This document shows, piece by piece, positions 14,314 through 27,900 of a stretch of 64,000 bases of DNA. The first letter of the stretch is position 1. The number at the start of each line of letters is the position of its first letter. The DNA lies in contig NC_092575.1 of assembly GCF_037975245.1 (NCBI RefSeq), forward strand, positions 7,973,001-8,037,000. Direction: 5' to 3'. Below the pieces are notes generated by a model that saw only the letters and a list, made by a program, of their open reading frames with translations, was not told where the DNA came from and searched no databases. The position numbers and the translations under genes are program-made. Origin of the DNA: Apostichopus japonicus. Lineage: Eukaryota > Echinodermata > Holothuroidea > Aspidochirotida > Stichopodidae.

Positions 14314-16987
14314 AAGAATCCATTTGGGATATACCAATCACAGGTTTAATGTTCAATCATCCAACAAAGGCTAAAGACTTGAGCAAGTCTAAATATAAAA
14401 TCATCAAGACACTTGTGCATAATTGTTTCATACTTATTGATGACAATGCATAGTTTTTGTAATGAATATTGGTTTTGCAAATACTAATTCTAAAATATGG
14501 AGGCGGCTTTAAACATGACCTAATGACGGTGGCATTGGTTGCCAGTGTCAAAACTGTGTGAAAATATACAAATATGAAAACTACCAGAAAATTAAGAAAT
14601 ATCAGATCCCATGACAAAACATATTTACAAACTGACAGCTCCCAGACATGAATTTTAAACTAGAAAATCTCCCAAACTGAGCAAAACTTTTTTATGCTGT
14701 TTGGAGGATTTGTTCATAACAAAATCCAAAACATAATGATGATAGTTTGGGTTTGTGTCTCCTTTAAGAGTCATCCAAGTACAATGCCTGAACATTACAG
14801 GGCTGGCATGGTCAGGTGACCTAATAATACGACTGGATGCAAAACTACAGAGTCTGCTTTAAGGTGAATGGCTTTCCGAACGATTCCTTTAAGTATTTGT
14901 CGTATGCGTGGAAGACAACATACTGCCCTTTGGCAAGGTTGAAGCTCATGAGGTGATTACGGGCATAAGAACCTGAGAAATCAATGGCTGTTAAGAGAAA
15001 CTAGATGAAATATAGGCTCACATGCATTATTGACTGAATGATTGATTGCACATTTATAAAATCTTCCTCTTCTTCTCTGCTGCTGCTGCGAGTCTTTGGC
15101 GATAAGTAAAAGCACACATGAGCGCTATATAGTTGCCAAAAGCGACCGGATTGAAAAGGAAAAGTCTGCAGTGACAATGTTTCAAAATGTTGTCAAAACG
15201 TTTCTAACAGCTGAGTTAGATGAATCCATAACTGGTTACAAAGGACTAGACACAGTGAACAACAAGATAAAGAATGTGTCAAAGGTTTCAAAATACGTTG
15301 ACAGCCTTCATCGAAACAGTCTAGTGCTTTGATAAACACTACGCGGAATATCTTGGCAAATGTACTCCAACTAATTGTTAATACAGAAGTATTAAAATTA
15401 GTATTAAAAGTATAAAAATAGTCTTCTAAAACTATACACATTTTTTTAGCCTTAACCTAGCAATTGTGGAGTCATGGTTATTCTAGCAAGTACCTTTAAA
15501 ACTTTGTTAGAATTTGCAATAATCACCTATAGATTTGGTAACAAAAGCAGAGTTTTCATTTCTTTCAACCTAAGCGAGTAAAACAAGGTTTTTCTATATT
15601 ATTATCACTCAGAGCAATCTTCCTTCTTACATGGAGATTGGATATGCATAGCTGTAAGGTTACTTAAGTTTAAATCCTTCAATTTCACAAAGAGAACCTT
15701 TATTCTGCACAGTTTATGGCAAACCTTGCTAACATGTTTGATTACCACAAGCTGTTACATTTAAACAGTCCTACACACAAACAAACTAGGTTCCTATTTT
15801 AACTTTCTGCTTTTTATCAATTGGTCCCCCCTGTGTTTCGTTTATGATTCTCATTTGGATATTTCCTTCTCTTTTTTTTTCTTCCTTTCTTTTTCATGTT
15901 CTCAATCTGAATACAACTGAAACCAAATTCATAAACCTGAAACTCCACCAATTATAGCAATTAATTCAATTTGATTTTACCCTTGTGACATTTCCATATT
16001 TTTTTAAAGAGGACCAAAGACAAAATACAACCAGATGAGAAATACCAATGCGAACAACACTTTGGAAATGTAAATCGTAAAAGTGGAGACTTAAAATACA
16101 ATTAGCAACAAGGGAATAACCACAGAAAGTCTCCTTATTAGAGACAATTAAGGGGCTTGCCATATGGAAATTGTTAAATAATCTTCAAGCACAAAGCAGT
16201 AAACATTCTTTCTTTTTTTTTTTTCTTTTTTTTATGTCTGTTTCAATTTGTTGCATAGGTTAAGGAACATGTTGTAATTATATCTGGCAAAGACTGGCAT
16301 CACACAAGTTTGTGTACATGTCATTGTTAACGTACATGTTAACATTTTGATAGTGGTTTTCATGTTGGTTGCTAGGCCATGCCTGACTAGGTAGGGTTAC
16401 AAGGCCTTTTATGTTAGATCTGATTTCAATTCTGTGGTGTGAAAATTAGGATAAAAGGTTCCTTCTTTTTTTCAATATTTCTGTGAAGCTTCTCACACAT
16501 AGAAAACAAGGTGAATGAAGACAATCTTTTTTAGCAAAACATAAAAATTGCAGCAAAGTTCTAGAGGATCAGCAAAATCCCTACAAATGTAGAATTTGTT
16601 ACTAGACTGTATGTAATTTCTATTCTTCTTCCTATTGAACAAGAGTTTGCCCCGATTTTGGCTATTTTTCCGTAGTATTGTAATTTCATTAAACTCTTCA
16701 CATAACAATGAAACTTTACTTCATAGCTGGACTATACAAGTTCCATTTATGTACAATTTTTTTAAAAGCATTTCAAAACATCTTGATTGCCCAATGCCCA
16801 TTCATCGCCTCCCTTGTCAGGACCCCTATAGCCATATGCACATACATTTTCAAACTCATTCCCAATCATGTAAACGCTGATTAACTTATGTAAACTGTAA
16901 AAATGTACACTACTGACAATTGCCTTCATTCCTGCAGACATTCACGCCCTGTGAGCAATATGTTTATCTGTCGGCTGCTTATAATTT

Positions 16988-17844
16988 ACAGCAGTCCTGA
17001 AATAACTAGTATATGACAGCAGTCCTGATATAACTCGTAAATGACAGCAGTCCTGATATAACTAGTAAATGACAGCAGTCCTGATATAACTAGTAAATGA
17101 CAGCAGTCTTGCTATAACCAGTAAATGACAGCAGTCCTGATATAACTCGTAAATGACAGCAGTCCTGATACAACTAGTAAATGACAGCAGTCCTGATATA
17201 ACTAGTAAATGACAGCAGTCCTGATATAACTAGTAAATGACAGCAGTCCTGATATAACTAGTAAATGACACCAGTCCTGATATAACTAGTAAATGACAGC
17301 AGTCCTGATATAACTAGTAAATGACAGCAGTCCTGATATAACTAGTAAATGACAGCAGTCCTGATATAACTAGTAAATGACAGCAGTCCTGATATAACTA
17401 GTACATGACAGCAGTCCTGATATAACTAGTACAGCAGTCCTGATATAACTAGTAAATGACAGCAGTCCTGATATAACTAGTAAATGACAGCAGTCCTGAT
17501 ATAACTAGTAAATGACAGCAGTCCTGGTATAACTAGTAAATGACAGCAGTCCTGGTATAACTAGTAAATGACAGCAGTCCTGATATAACTAGTAAATGAC
17601 AGCAGTCCTGATATAACTAGTAAATGACAGCAGTCTTGATATAACTAGTAAATGACAGCAGTCCTGATATAACTAGTAAATGACAGCAGTCCTGATATAA
17701 CTAGTATATGACAGCAGTCCTAATATAACCAGTAAATGATAGCAGTCTTAATATAACTAGTAAATGATAGCAGTCCTGATATAACTAGTAAATGACAGCA
17801 GTCCTGATATAACTAGTAAATGACAGCAGTCCTGATATAACTAG
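16988..17844. repeat. 28-bp minisatellite, 31 copies
   Basis: I counted thirty-one tandem copies of a unit starting ACAGCAGTCCTGATA and ending AACTAGTAAATG. Most copies differ by 0-2 bases. One copy near 17430 lacks five bases (AATGA). The 28-bp period is not a multiple of three and stops occur, so it is not coding. ACTAGT gives a palindromic hexamer every 28 bp. Copies at both ends are more diverged (CTCGT, CCAGT, TAATATA variants) than the middle, the usual sign of homogenisation by unequal exchange or slippage. Confidence 0.97.
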
Positions 17845-19460
17845 CTAGGAAGCTGTTTACAATTTGGAAGTCATTTCTCACTCTTCCAGCTCAAATATTT
17901 TAAAACAAGACTGCCAACTGGTGGGAAATTTGTTCCAACAAAATCATTATTTTCTAAGTACATTTTAGGAAATTGTGTCCCATTTAGGATGAAGAATGTG
18001 ATCTTGCAGCCATGAGAATTTTCTAGTACTGTAGTGTTTAACAATCAATCATAATATAAAGAAACATCAATCCGCTCTCACGGTCATGTATTTTTTAAGC
18101 CCACAAGGGCGGAAAAAACAGACAAATACTTCCATCTGATTGTGTGAAACATCAAAGTATTGTCACCAATACTCATGAATACTTCTACTTCATTCTTAAT
18201 AAAAATAATGATATAAAAAATCTTTGCACATTTAAGACACCCATTCATGATCAAATATCCCTGAATGTTCAAACTGAAACATGTGAAGAGGAGTTTTACA
18301 CAACCGCCATTACTATCACTCTAGACAGCTGGATTTGAGAGAGATATCTAACGTACTTACGGTTCTACGAACACACTGCTCTCTAAATTCATCGTCAGCT
18401 TCAATTAATTTATTTTGGGATTCTAGTTTTCTATAACTTTGGATGCTATCATCCAAAAAAAATGTAAATTTCATGTAGTTTGCTGTTTGGTCTTCATTTG
18501 AATGAAACAAACTGAAAATTGTGGATGGAAAATTTACCCTTTTGTTTTTCATAATTATTTAAATAGTAATATGAGAAATAAACAGTATTATATTGGGCTC
18601 TATGATTTTAATATTGAATTGGTATTCTGCAATTGCTTTCAGTAATGCTGAGTCTGCTACAAACGAAATGATTAACAAACTGTCCGATATTTGATCAATT
18701 TTAATCTTATTTTGAATGAGTACAATTATGTTTATGTTCATAAAATTGCCAAATATTGCTCTAGATACTTATGCTTTAGTTTCAGGAACTGTAAATGCTT
18801 ATAGTGTGCATCCCGTTTCAATATTAAAGTCAGCGTCCAGTTAGGTTTTGTACATTGCTGCTTATCTATTAATAATGTTGACAGAAGGCTTGACCAATAG
18901 CTGCCCACTGGAAGACGTGCATATTTAATAACGATTTTTAACTTACACTTTTCAGCTGATAATATGACAAGCACCCATTTACAAACTATTACACGGTTAA
19001 ACAACATTGGAACTCTTTTCAACTACGACTCCCAGCCAGAGAGAAAGTGACATTTCTGGCACTTTTGGTTAATCGTAACTCCTTCACTTGGTATCGATTG
19101 TAATGTCATTGCACGGCTGAAGTTAGATCAACAACACTGATACAAGAGACAACATTGTTATTGTCTTTTTTCTTCTTTTTTTTTATTTCTACGAAACAGT
19201 AGCTTTAGTGATTTAAGTAGAAGTTGCTCAATTTCTAATGGCTGTGGCATAATTTCCATAACTCAAATATGAACTGATGAGATCTAGTAATCTTCTTTGC
19301 TCCAAACACTTGTTCACATTTATATGCCAGCTTCCAGAAATACAGGTCATTATTTTGTACCATTGTTATTTTGTTTTTTTTGTGGGGGTGGGGGCAGTCA
19401 TCGTAACACACATGCCTCAGACACCTTGCAAGGGTTCTGTACCATGTAGTTGGTTCTATG

Positions 19461-20173
19461 TATTATGCATGATAATACAAACCGCATATACCCATGTAGA
19501 ACCATCAAATACCATCACAAGTACTAGTACTAACTATTATGCATGATAATACAAACTGCATATACCCATGTAGAACCATCAAATACCATCACTAGTACTA
19601 GTACTATCTATTATGCATGATTATACAAACTGCATATATGCACGTAGAACCATCAAATACCATCACTAGTACTAGTACTATCTATTATGCATGATAATAC
19701 AAACTGCATATACTCATGTAGAACCATTAAATACCATCACTAGTACTAGAACTATCTATTATGCATGATAATACAAACTGCATATACCCATGTAGAACCA
19801 TCAAATACCATCACTAGTACTATATATTATGCATGATAATACAAACTGCATATACCCACCCATGTAGAACCATCAAATACCATCACAAGTACTACTACTA
19901 TCTATTATGCATGATAATACAAACTGCATATACCCATGTAGAACCATCAAATACCATCACTAGTACTAGTACTATCTATTATGCATGATAATACAAACTG
20001 CATATACCCATGTAGAACCATCAAATACCATCACTAGTACTAGTACTATCTATTATGCATGATAATACAAACTGCATATACCCATGTAGAACCCCATCAC
20101 TAGTACTATCTATTATGCATGATAATACAAACTGCATATACGCACATAGAACCATCAAATATGATCACTAGTA
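19461..20173. repeat. 74-bp minisatellite, 10 copies
   Basis: Units start with TATTATGCATGATAATAC at 19461, 19535, 19609, 19683, 19757, 19825, 19903, 19977, 20051 and 20111. Most are exactly 74 bp; variants are 68, 78 and 60 bp. Each unit carries two small palindromic zones: around ATGCAT, and AGTACTAGTACT. The 68-bp copy has lost one TAGTAC step of the second. Confidence 0.97.
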
Positions 20174-20852
20174 AATATTGAAGAGTCAACATCTGTTCAT
20201 CAAGAATGATGTCATCACTTTCAGTTCCATCAAAATTTGAGACATTTCAGTCTTAAAAACCCTTTTTTTCCTTTGTTTAAGTTCAACACTAATAATATAG
20301 CTCAAAGCATCTCAAAACATAATGACTTGGTAAGCTACTACTACTACAGAATATATATAGTACTGGTTTTACTTTCTGTGTACACTCTCTCATCATAAAA
20401 CTGGAACTAAATTTGGTTTCTGTTTGAGATGTTTGTACAATACACCAGGGGCGGACAAGCTGCTAAATAAATAACTACAGAAACTGGGAAAGCAAGTAAA
20501 TGATCTACCTTTTATAAGGCTATATAGTCATTAATTTCTGTCAGAGAGCCTGTGCAAGACAAAGACAAGCATTGCACGGTTTTACGCGGTAGTAGAGACA
20601 ACAGTACCACGAAGCAGAACTTTATTCATGCATAAACATACTAATGCAGAAACCTATATCTGAAAGCTCACTATTACCTGAAAAGAACCTGTCATCAGTT
20701 TTACAGAAGCAGGTTTCCTTCTCTAAAATAAGTTAGTATCATCATCATCATCAATTGCTACAAGAAGTAGATCAAGTCACTATTTGGTAGAATGCATGTG
20801 TGTCTGCTGCCTCATTCCTCTCTACCCCTCCTGTAACCCTTCTTCCTCCCCA

Positions 20853-21212
20853 ACCTCTCTAATCCTCTCTATCCATACTTCCTATCTAATCCTCTCTAAT
20901 CCTCTCTATCCATACTTCCTCTCTAATCCTCTCTATCCATACTTCCTCTCTAAACCTCTCTAATCCTCTCTATCCATACTTCCTCTCTAATCCTCTCTAT
21001 CCATACTTCCTCTCTAATCCTCTCTAATCCTCTCTATCCATACTTCCTCTCTAATCCTCTCTATCCATACTTTCTCTCTAATCCTCTCTATCCATACTTC
21101 CTCTCTAAACCTCTCTTATCCTCTCTATCCATACTTCCTCTCTAATCCTCTCTATCCATACTTCCTCTCTAATCCTCTCTAAACCTCTCTAATCCTCTCT
21201 ATCCATACTTCA
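20853..21212. repeat. Pyrimidine-rich minisatellite (27/38-bp units, about 11 copies)
   Basis: ATCCATACTTCCTCTCTA recurs eleven times, separated by one or two AATCCTCTCT sub-units, giving mixed 27- and 38-bp periods. The plus strand is nearly all C/T apart from the ATCCATAC segment and single As, and the gene's sense strand is correspondingly purine-rich. Confidence 0.93.
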
Positions 21213-21370
21213 ACTCATCTCATTGATGATGACAAAAGCTACAAGACTCTTTCTTTTCTTCATCAAGCATATAACCCATACACACACACCACATGCCATT
21301 GAATATCAGTTTTTCTATTTTGTGTTGTGTAACAACTCCCTCTCAAAGTTTTCCAAAGGACAGATAGCTA

Positions 21371-21434
21371 TATATATATCTAAATATAAATATATATATA
21401 TGGAATTGAAATCGTAGTGATATATATATATATA
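21371..21434. repeat. (TA)n-rich tract
   Basis: Two alternating TATATATATA blocks (about 21371-21402 and 21420-21434) are separated by a short unique segment. Confidence 0.85.
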
Positions 21435-24400
21435 TTAACAGCAGACTACTGCACAAAGCCTACCCTTGTTTCATAACTTTCATTCCAGTCAACAGTAGTG
21501 ACTCACAAGAGACCTTAAGGTCACGCCAAACAAATAAGAGTCTGTCAGTCAACAAATTGTTCAGACTTATGGGGCCATAGGGGTCACATTGGAGTCAAAG
21601 GTTAAAATCTACAGCTCTCTTGACATTGCAGAAAATAACTAGAAAGGAATTTTTCTTCAAAATCAATTTATTTGAATGTTTCTAAGTTCAAAGCATTTTT
21701 TTCTCTTATTTTTTAAAAGTATTTTGAGGTTATGTTCCTTGACAATCTTGAAGGTGAAGTAATAAGTTGGTAATTATAGCACTGTTGGAGTGAGTATATT
21801 TAAGAAGAGGCAGTAGCCCCAAAGTTAAGCATGCTAACAATTGTTATTACAAGTGTATCTAATCCTACATACGTGTACTAATATCCACAAAATTGTATCC
21901 AGGCAGTGAGGAGAGAATTCAATATACATACTCAATGATAGCAAGATGTTATAAGGGTGGCAGGTCAATGATGCTATTGGAAATGTTGAGTCTTAACAAA
22001 CCCGATACATTATAATCCTAACACATTTGAGAGCAATAACCATGACGACCTTGATAGCCAGCAAATAGTCTAAACCTGTATCAATTGAGCTGCCATGAAA
22101 TACTAAAATAGTTTCAATGTTACTTTGAACACTAAACTTCTCTCTTTCTTACAATGGGTGTTATAAATAAACATACTCATGGAGCACTTGCCTAAAACAT
22201 GGGGAAGCCAGTTCCCCTATCCCTCCTACCCTCCCCCTCCCCCCAAGCAGGATGAAGCCATAACCTGACTGAAGTAACTTTCATATCATTCCACAACCTT
22301 GACAGTGCAATCATTATACAAACTCTATGCTTTATACTGCTACTAGCTACGCACCACTCATTCATCTTTATTGTGGCCACTTTTGTCCCAAGTCCTACAT
22401 AAACAAACAGACCATTCCCATTAGGTTGAAAAAAGCTATATAAAAAACCTATTTATGTTGATATACCAGTGACCTTGTCACCTGCAGGAGTAAATCAATG
22501 TGCCCATTTGATTACTGGTCAACCCACCACCTACCCTAAGCTTGTGGATAACAAAAGTAGGGAGGTTGTTCAATACAGTTTGAAGAGGTGACAACTACTT
22601 CCTTCATAACTATTGATAGCTTTCTGCGGTTTTCTTCTCTCCGTAGTCTTCTGCTGTATTGTTCATGCCACTCGCTATTGTGCTGGTAATCGGCCAAGAG
22701 AGATTTCAGTGCATTGAGTAGCATGCACTTCAAACCATACTCATTAGACAAAGGCAATGATATCCAACCATGAACTGATAGGAATATAAATCCTGTTGCA
22801 CTTGAAATAAACATTGCTTAAAGACAGGAGATCCACCCAGTGATGGTAAGGAAGAGGGGAATTGGGTAGAAGGGCAGTTTGGAAAAATAAGAAGAAATAC
22901 CCTCTAATTAGCCTTGAATGATTTCTTCAGAAACATTTCAAATGGCTTGTTGTGAATAGATGAAAATGTGTAATAAAACATGTGTCAGACTCATTGGCAT
23001 AGGAGTAGGAGCCCCATTGGAATTTGAGTGCAGGGGGGGGGGGGGCTGTAACGATTTGCCCGACAAAAGTAACCAATATGGCAGGGTTTACTGGTGAGAT
23101 CCCCCTCACCTTTGAGAATTTTGACCAAACTAAGGGTACTTAGATGCATAACGGTGCTACCCATTGGAGGTAAAATTTATATCCAAGAATTTTCAGTTGT
23201 GATCTCGATTATAGTATAGGGTTGGCTTAACGTTGGAAGCAATCACATTGTGCATTTACTAGGAAAGAACTCACTCACAAGCTATTTGCCACCGACTTGC
23301 CAGTATATCCTATGAATTGACAATTGTCACCCTAATAAAAATCAGCTGAACAACAATTTCTTCTCGCATACTTAACTGGATAAGAAATACATCATCTTCT
23401 ATAATTTCTATATCGCAAAATTAACCAAAATAACTTCAATAAACAAGTATGTTTTTTGCAGTGCCGAAAACAATATCAGCACATTGCCAAAATTTTCATG
23501 GAAGTATCTTGTTGGGGGGACTGAAGCCCCCCACTCTCCACACTTGGATAGGGGGCTGAAGCTCCCCACTCCCCTCACTCCCACACTTCCTACGTCTGTG
23601 GTGTGGCTTCTGGATTTTAAGTAGACATTTAAACCCAAGAATAGTGAACAGAGTGGGCACAGTGCTAAATAGGTTTTCATCAGATGCGCATTTCTTATCA
23701 AGTATGTTAATGCATGATTTTCCAAACTGGATAGCTCAGTTAAGTTCATAGCAATGATCAGATGCAAGCAGGGTACTAGAAAGTAGAAACCTGGATTTTG
23801 TTTTCTTTCTCCCTTTTTTTTTCAGTCTTCCGTTCGAAATGAAAGTTGACCAAGTAAAGGACTTCATGAATTCCATTGATACTATAGGATTTCAGTATCA
23901 TATAGTTAAAGAAATTGACTGCTTTTAAACGAACAAGCCACTTCAGACAAAAAATATCTCTTGATCAGATTAATTGTGTGCCGTTAAAGTATAACTGTCT
24001 AAATTTTATAATCTAGACTAGTCCTTACCGAACAGATGATAAAAATTCAGAGACGCATTAAAAATTAATTTTTTTAAGTGTTACTTTTTCTTTAGTTTCC
24101 CATATTCAATACCCACCTGCTTTTTAATATACAACAATGTAAATATGTCACCAGTAAACTATCACATCAATGGATGTTGAAGTGACAAGGAATTACATAC
24201 AAGCCCCATTCTCTGATGTCTCAAAAACTTGAAGTCTACTGATGGACGTGTAAATAATTGGAGTATTTGCTCAATTATTGTCATTTGCTAAATATTATCA
24301 TGATTTCTAACCTGCTATATTGTTAGTGTATATTTGGACATGTTCAGTCAGTTAGTTGTTCAATGTATCTGGTTAGTGAATTGGACCATTTTACAACTGT

Positions 24401-24535
24401 AAGCATTCTGGGAATTAGTCTGTGATCACGGGACCTTGCGTATTCCCCTAGTACAGTACTACAGCTAACATGCTAACATATATAGTAAAATATGGTAGAC
24501 AGCACTGCTAACAGATGCTAACAAGTTAGCAAGTT

Positions 24536-24915
24536 AGAGATAGCACAGTTAACATATATGCTAACATATAAGAGATAGCACAGTTAACATATATGCTAAC
24601 ATATTAGAGATAGCACAGTTAACATATATGCTAACATATAAGAGATAGCACAGTTAACATATATGCTATTATTAGAGATAGCACAGTTAACATATATGCT
24701 AACATATTAGAGATAGCACAGTTAACATATATGCTAACATATTAGAGATAGCACAGTTAACATATATGCTAACATATAAGAGATAGCACAGTTAACATAT
24801 ATGCTATTATTAGAGATAGCACAGTTAACATATATGCTAACATATAAGAGATAGATAGCACAATTAACATATATGCTAACATATGAGAGATAGCACAGTT
24901 AACATGTATGGAGAG
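24536..24915. repeat. 35-bp minisatellite, 11 copies, with an internal palindrome
   Basis: Units start with AGAGATAGCACA at 24536, 24571, 24606, 24641, 24674, 24709, 24744, 24779, 24812, 24847 and 24886. Each full unit contains GTTAACATATATGCTAAC, an 18-bp near-perfect inverted repeat with one mismatched pair. Two units are shortened to 33 bp (GCTATTATTAG). The minus-strand open frame here (repeating AYMLTVLS) is a repeat by-product. Confidence 0.95.
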
Positions 24916-27900
24916 CACACCTAACATAGGAGGCTTGTGCGACCTCCAGAGAGTCCAGAGTTGTATATAAAGACTGGTAGTTTTAATCCCAGTACAGTCA
25001 CTCTTGAGCTGAGAATCTGAGCCTACCACTTTGCATTTTGCATTTTGTAAATATTTTGTACAGAGCATTTAATATGCTACAGGTAGTAAACTGCAACTGC
25101 AGAATTTCCTGTCTCCATATTATTTCTACCATCGAAGTCTCTAGTCTTCCGAACATCTCTAACTTCCAAACTTTCAAATTGAGCCAAGTATTAACTCTCT
25201 GTATGCTGGCCTATTGTGATCCTTTACATCGTGGGTCTTTGCTTTCCGCAAGTTAATATCAGACATAGGACCTGAAGATTACTGTACAAACCTTAACTCC
25301 TCTCACCTTCCCTTCCCCCACATACTGTGCCAACCTTATTTCTAAACTTTTGGGGAAGTATTATGTATCCAATCCATACATCATTACAAAATATTACTCA
25401 GATTTGTTTTCAATTAAGTCAAAAGTGAAAGCAGTGACAATGAAAAAAAAACCCATTCTAATCAATGACCACAAGTATAGCTCTTAGATATTGCTAGATA
25501 ATTTAACTAATCAGTTTAATGAGTCATGAACTTCCTTTTTTTTTATAAAATCAGAAACTATTCATGTACTCTATCACTAGATATCATAAAATGCAAAACT
25601 TCAAATTTACTTTCAATTTTTAAACTCTGAATAAGTTAAATACATATTTTCCATCATGATTCCTCATTTTCCATAAGACTTTATATTTCATAACATAGGA
25701 ACCCCTTCAACACTGAAGTCGCCGACCGGCTTTTCCACAAACAATGCACAAACAATCTGAGTAAAACTGGGTTCATCAGGAAGAAATTACTTGCTATTAT
25801 CTTTCAGTAATAAAATAAAAAGATCAACAGGAGTCTCAAATTGATTACATTCCCATCATATGCCAAAACAATATTTAACATTTTTTTAAGTCAAAATTGC
25901 TGCAAAAATCTTCAACCTAATACAACAAAATGCTGCTTTAATGGACACATTGAGACTCTAAATTTGGTAAACTTGTGGGAAAAGTTAACCTCATAAAAAT
26001 GTCCAGACTGGTTGGGATCAAGGGCACCATTAAATATATCAGGTGACTGTACAGACAAACTGTTTCTGTAAAGATAGTAAGTATGAGTATAAGTATGATA
26101 CCTGAGAGATTGGGCGCTGCTGCTGCTATTTTGTTTAATGTAAAAGAAAACTTTCCAAGAGCTACTGCAGCAAGTTTTCTTTCTTATAATAAGCATCTCT
26201 TCATCTGGCCATAGTTGAAGGTCAAGAATTGTCAGCAGCGATATTTATCAGGGGGCCCAGGGTAACTGGCAGATCTTTAAGATCCCTTTGCAATGGATGA
26301 AGTGTATATGATTTCATAGTGAATATTCCTGTGACCCTATGGACAGAGGCCCAGTGGTGTCTGGTTTCTCACTACTTAGTGTATTGATTGGAAAATCCAG
26401 GCACAATTGCTCTCTGTGTTATCTTAATGTTCGAACCAAGATGCAGCTGAAGCTAGTTAACGACGAACGATACAATCCTGCTTCGAGAGAAAAGAACTGC
26501 TACAAAATATCCAGATGGCGTTTCTCTCTGTCAGATGCAATAATCAGGAAGGTACTCTGAAAATGATGTTGTACAATCAGGAAACATAAAAAAATATTGG
26601 AGAAATTTTACGGGATTTTCGAACCTATAACCATTCATTGCACACATTTCGAAACAAGGAAAAACTTACTACATGAATGACTGTGTACTGTAGTTAGTTT
26701 CACTTTTGCTTCAATACTAGATGAAACCATCGCTGCTGCTATGACTTGTAGGAAATCCATGTGAGCTAATTTTTGATCATCCATCAATGCTCTTCCTTCA
26801 AATAACAGAGAATGAGGCTAAAAACAGCAGGAAGACCTCTCAATGACTTAAGTGGAAAGGAACGAGCGAGCGCTATGTCTTTAAGAATGGTGTTCAGTTG
26901 TTTTACTTAAATAGATACAGGCACATGCTTATAATTGCCTAATTGTAATAACCCAGTACCTAATTCCACTTTCTTATTAATAACCTGTGCATGCTGAAAG
27001 TGCAAAAATAATTCATGCCATGTGTATCTTGAATGACACATTTTGAAAAACCTGTGTACAAATACTATATAGGTGATTTTCCATGATGAATTATTACTGA
27101 TAATAAATGCCTTATAAACTAAATAATTGCACTTTTATATCCCTTAATGCCAATTATAACTATGCGTGTAAAAATTTACTTCAAACATCCACTAAAATGA
27201 GGTCCATGTATGGAAGAACGTCCCATGCAAAATTCCTTTTTGAGATTATATCTTTACAAGTAATAGAATTAGAATGTTTAGACGAGAAAATCTCCAACAA
27301 TGCTCAATAAACTGATACTACAGTGTACATATGCAAGCAGCTGTGTACATTTTGATTCTGTGCTATATCTTTATCAGCACGTATTACCTGTTCTTCAACA
27401 CTAATGTATTGCTTATAGACTCAATTTCTTTTATTTTGGTTAGAAGGTTAGATGGCCTTTGGTAATTTTTTTTTTTTTTTTAAGCAAGGAACATTTGGTG
27501 TTTCTATGGTGTGTGTGTTAGTACAAAGTCAATGACTAGTTTCTCCCCTTATTGCTATATATCTCAAAGCTGCAAAATTCCATCTCAGTTTTCACACTCT
27601 CAAGAGCTGATACAGATGAAAGCTCGCATGTGTTAACCTCTTAAAATGTGTTGACTGGTGAAAAGTCTACAAAATGGCAGATTAAAGCAATTTCCAAACG
27701 TGTCAAATGAAGATCCTGACTGTGTTACAGCACCTGCTACCTGTATCATCGTAAAGAAGGAGTGCTTCCAGTTATTTCCTCGCCTTTCATAATTTATGAG
27801 TCAAAATTGGAATGAATTATAAGCTTCCATTGATATTGGTTGCTATGCACTTCCTCTGCGACTCCCTAAATTATCTTTCAGCGATACTACAGTGGGTACA

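Noticed and set aside
16988-17844. CRISPR-like regular repeats
   Set aside because: Units are contiguous with no unique spacers; this is a eukaryotic minisatellite.
23408-23767. A 119-codon minus-strand frame around a GGGGCTTCAG-type repeat
   Set aside because: The open stretch depends on a short G-rich direct repeat (about 23518-23572); no homology recognised.
24769-25068. A 99-codon minus-strand frame with repeated AYMLTVLS, resembling a membrane peptide
   Set aside because: It is a translation of the 35-bp satellite array.
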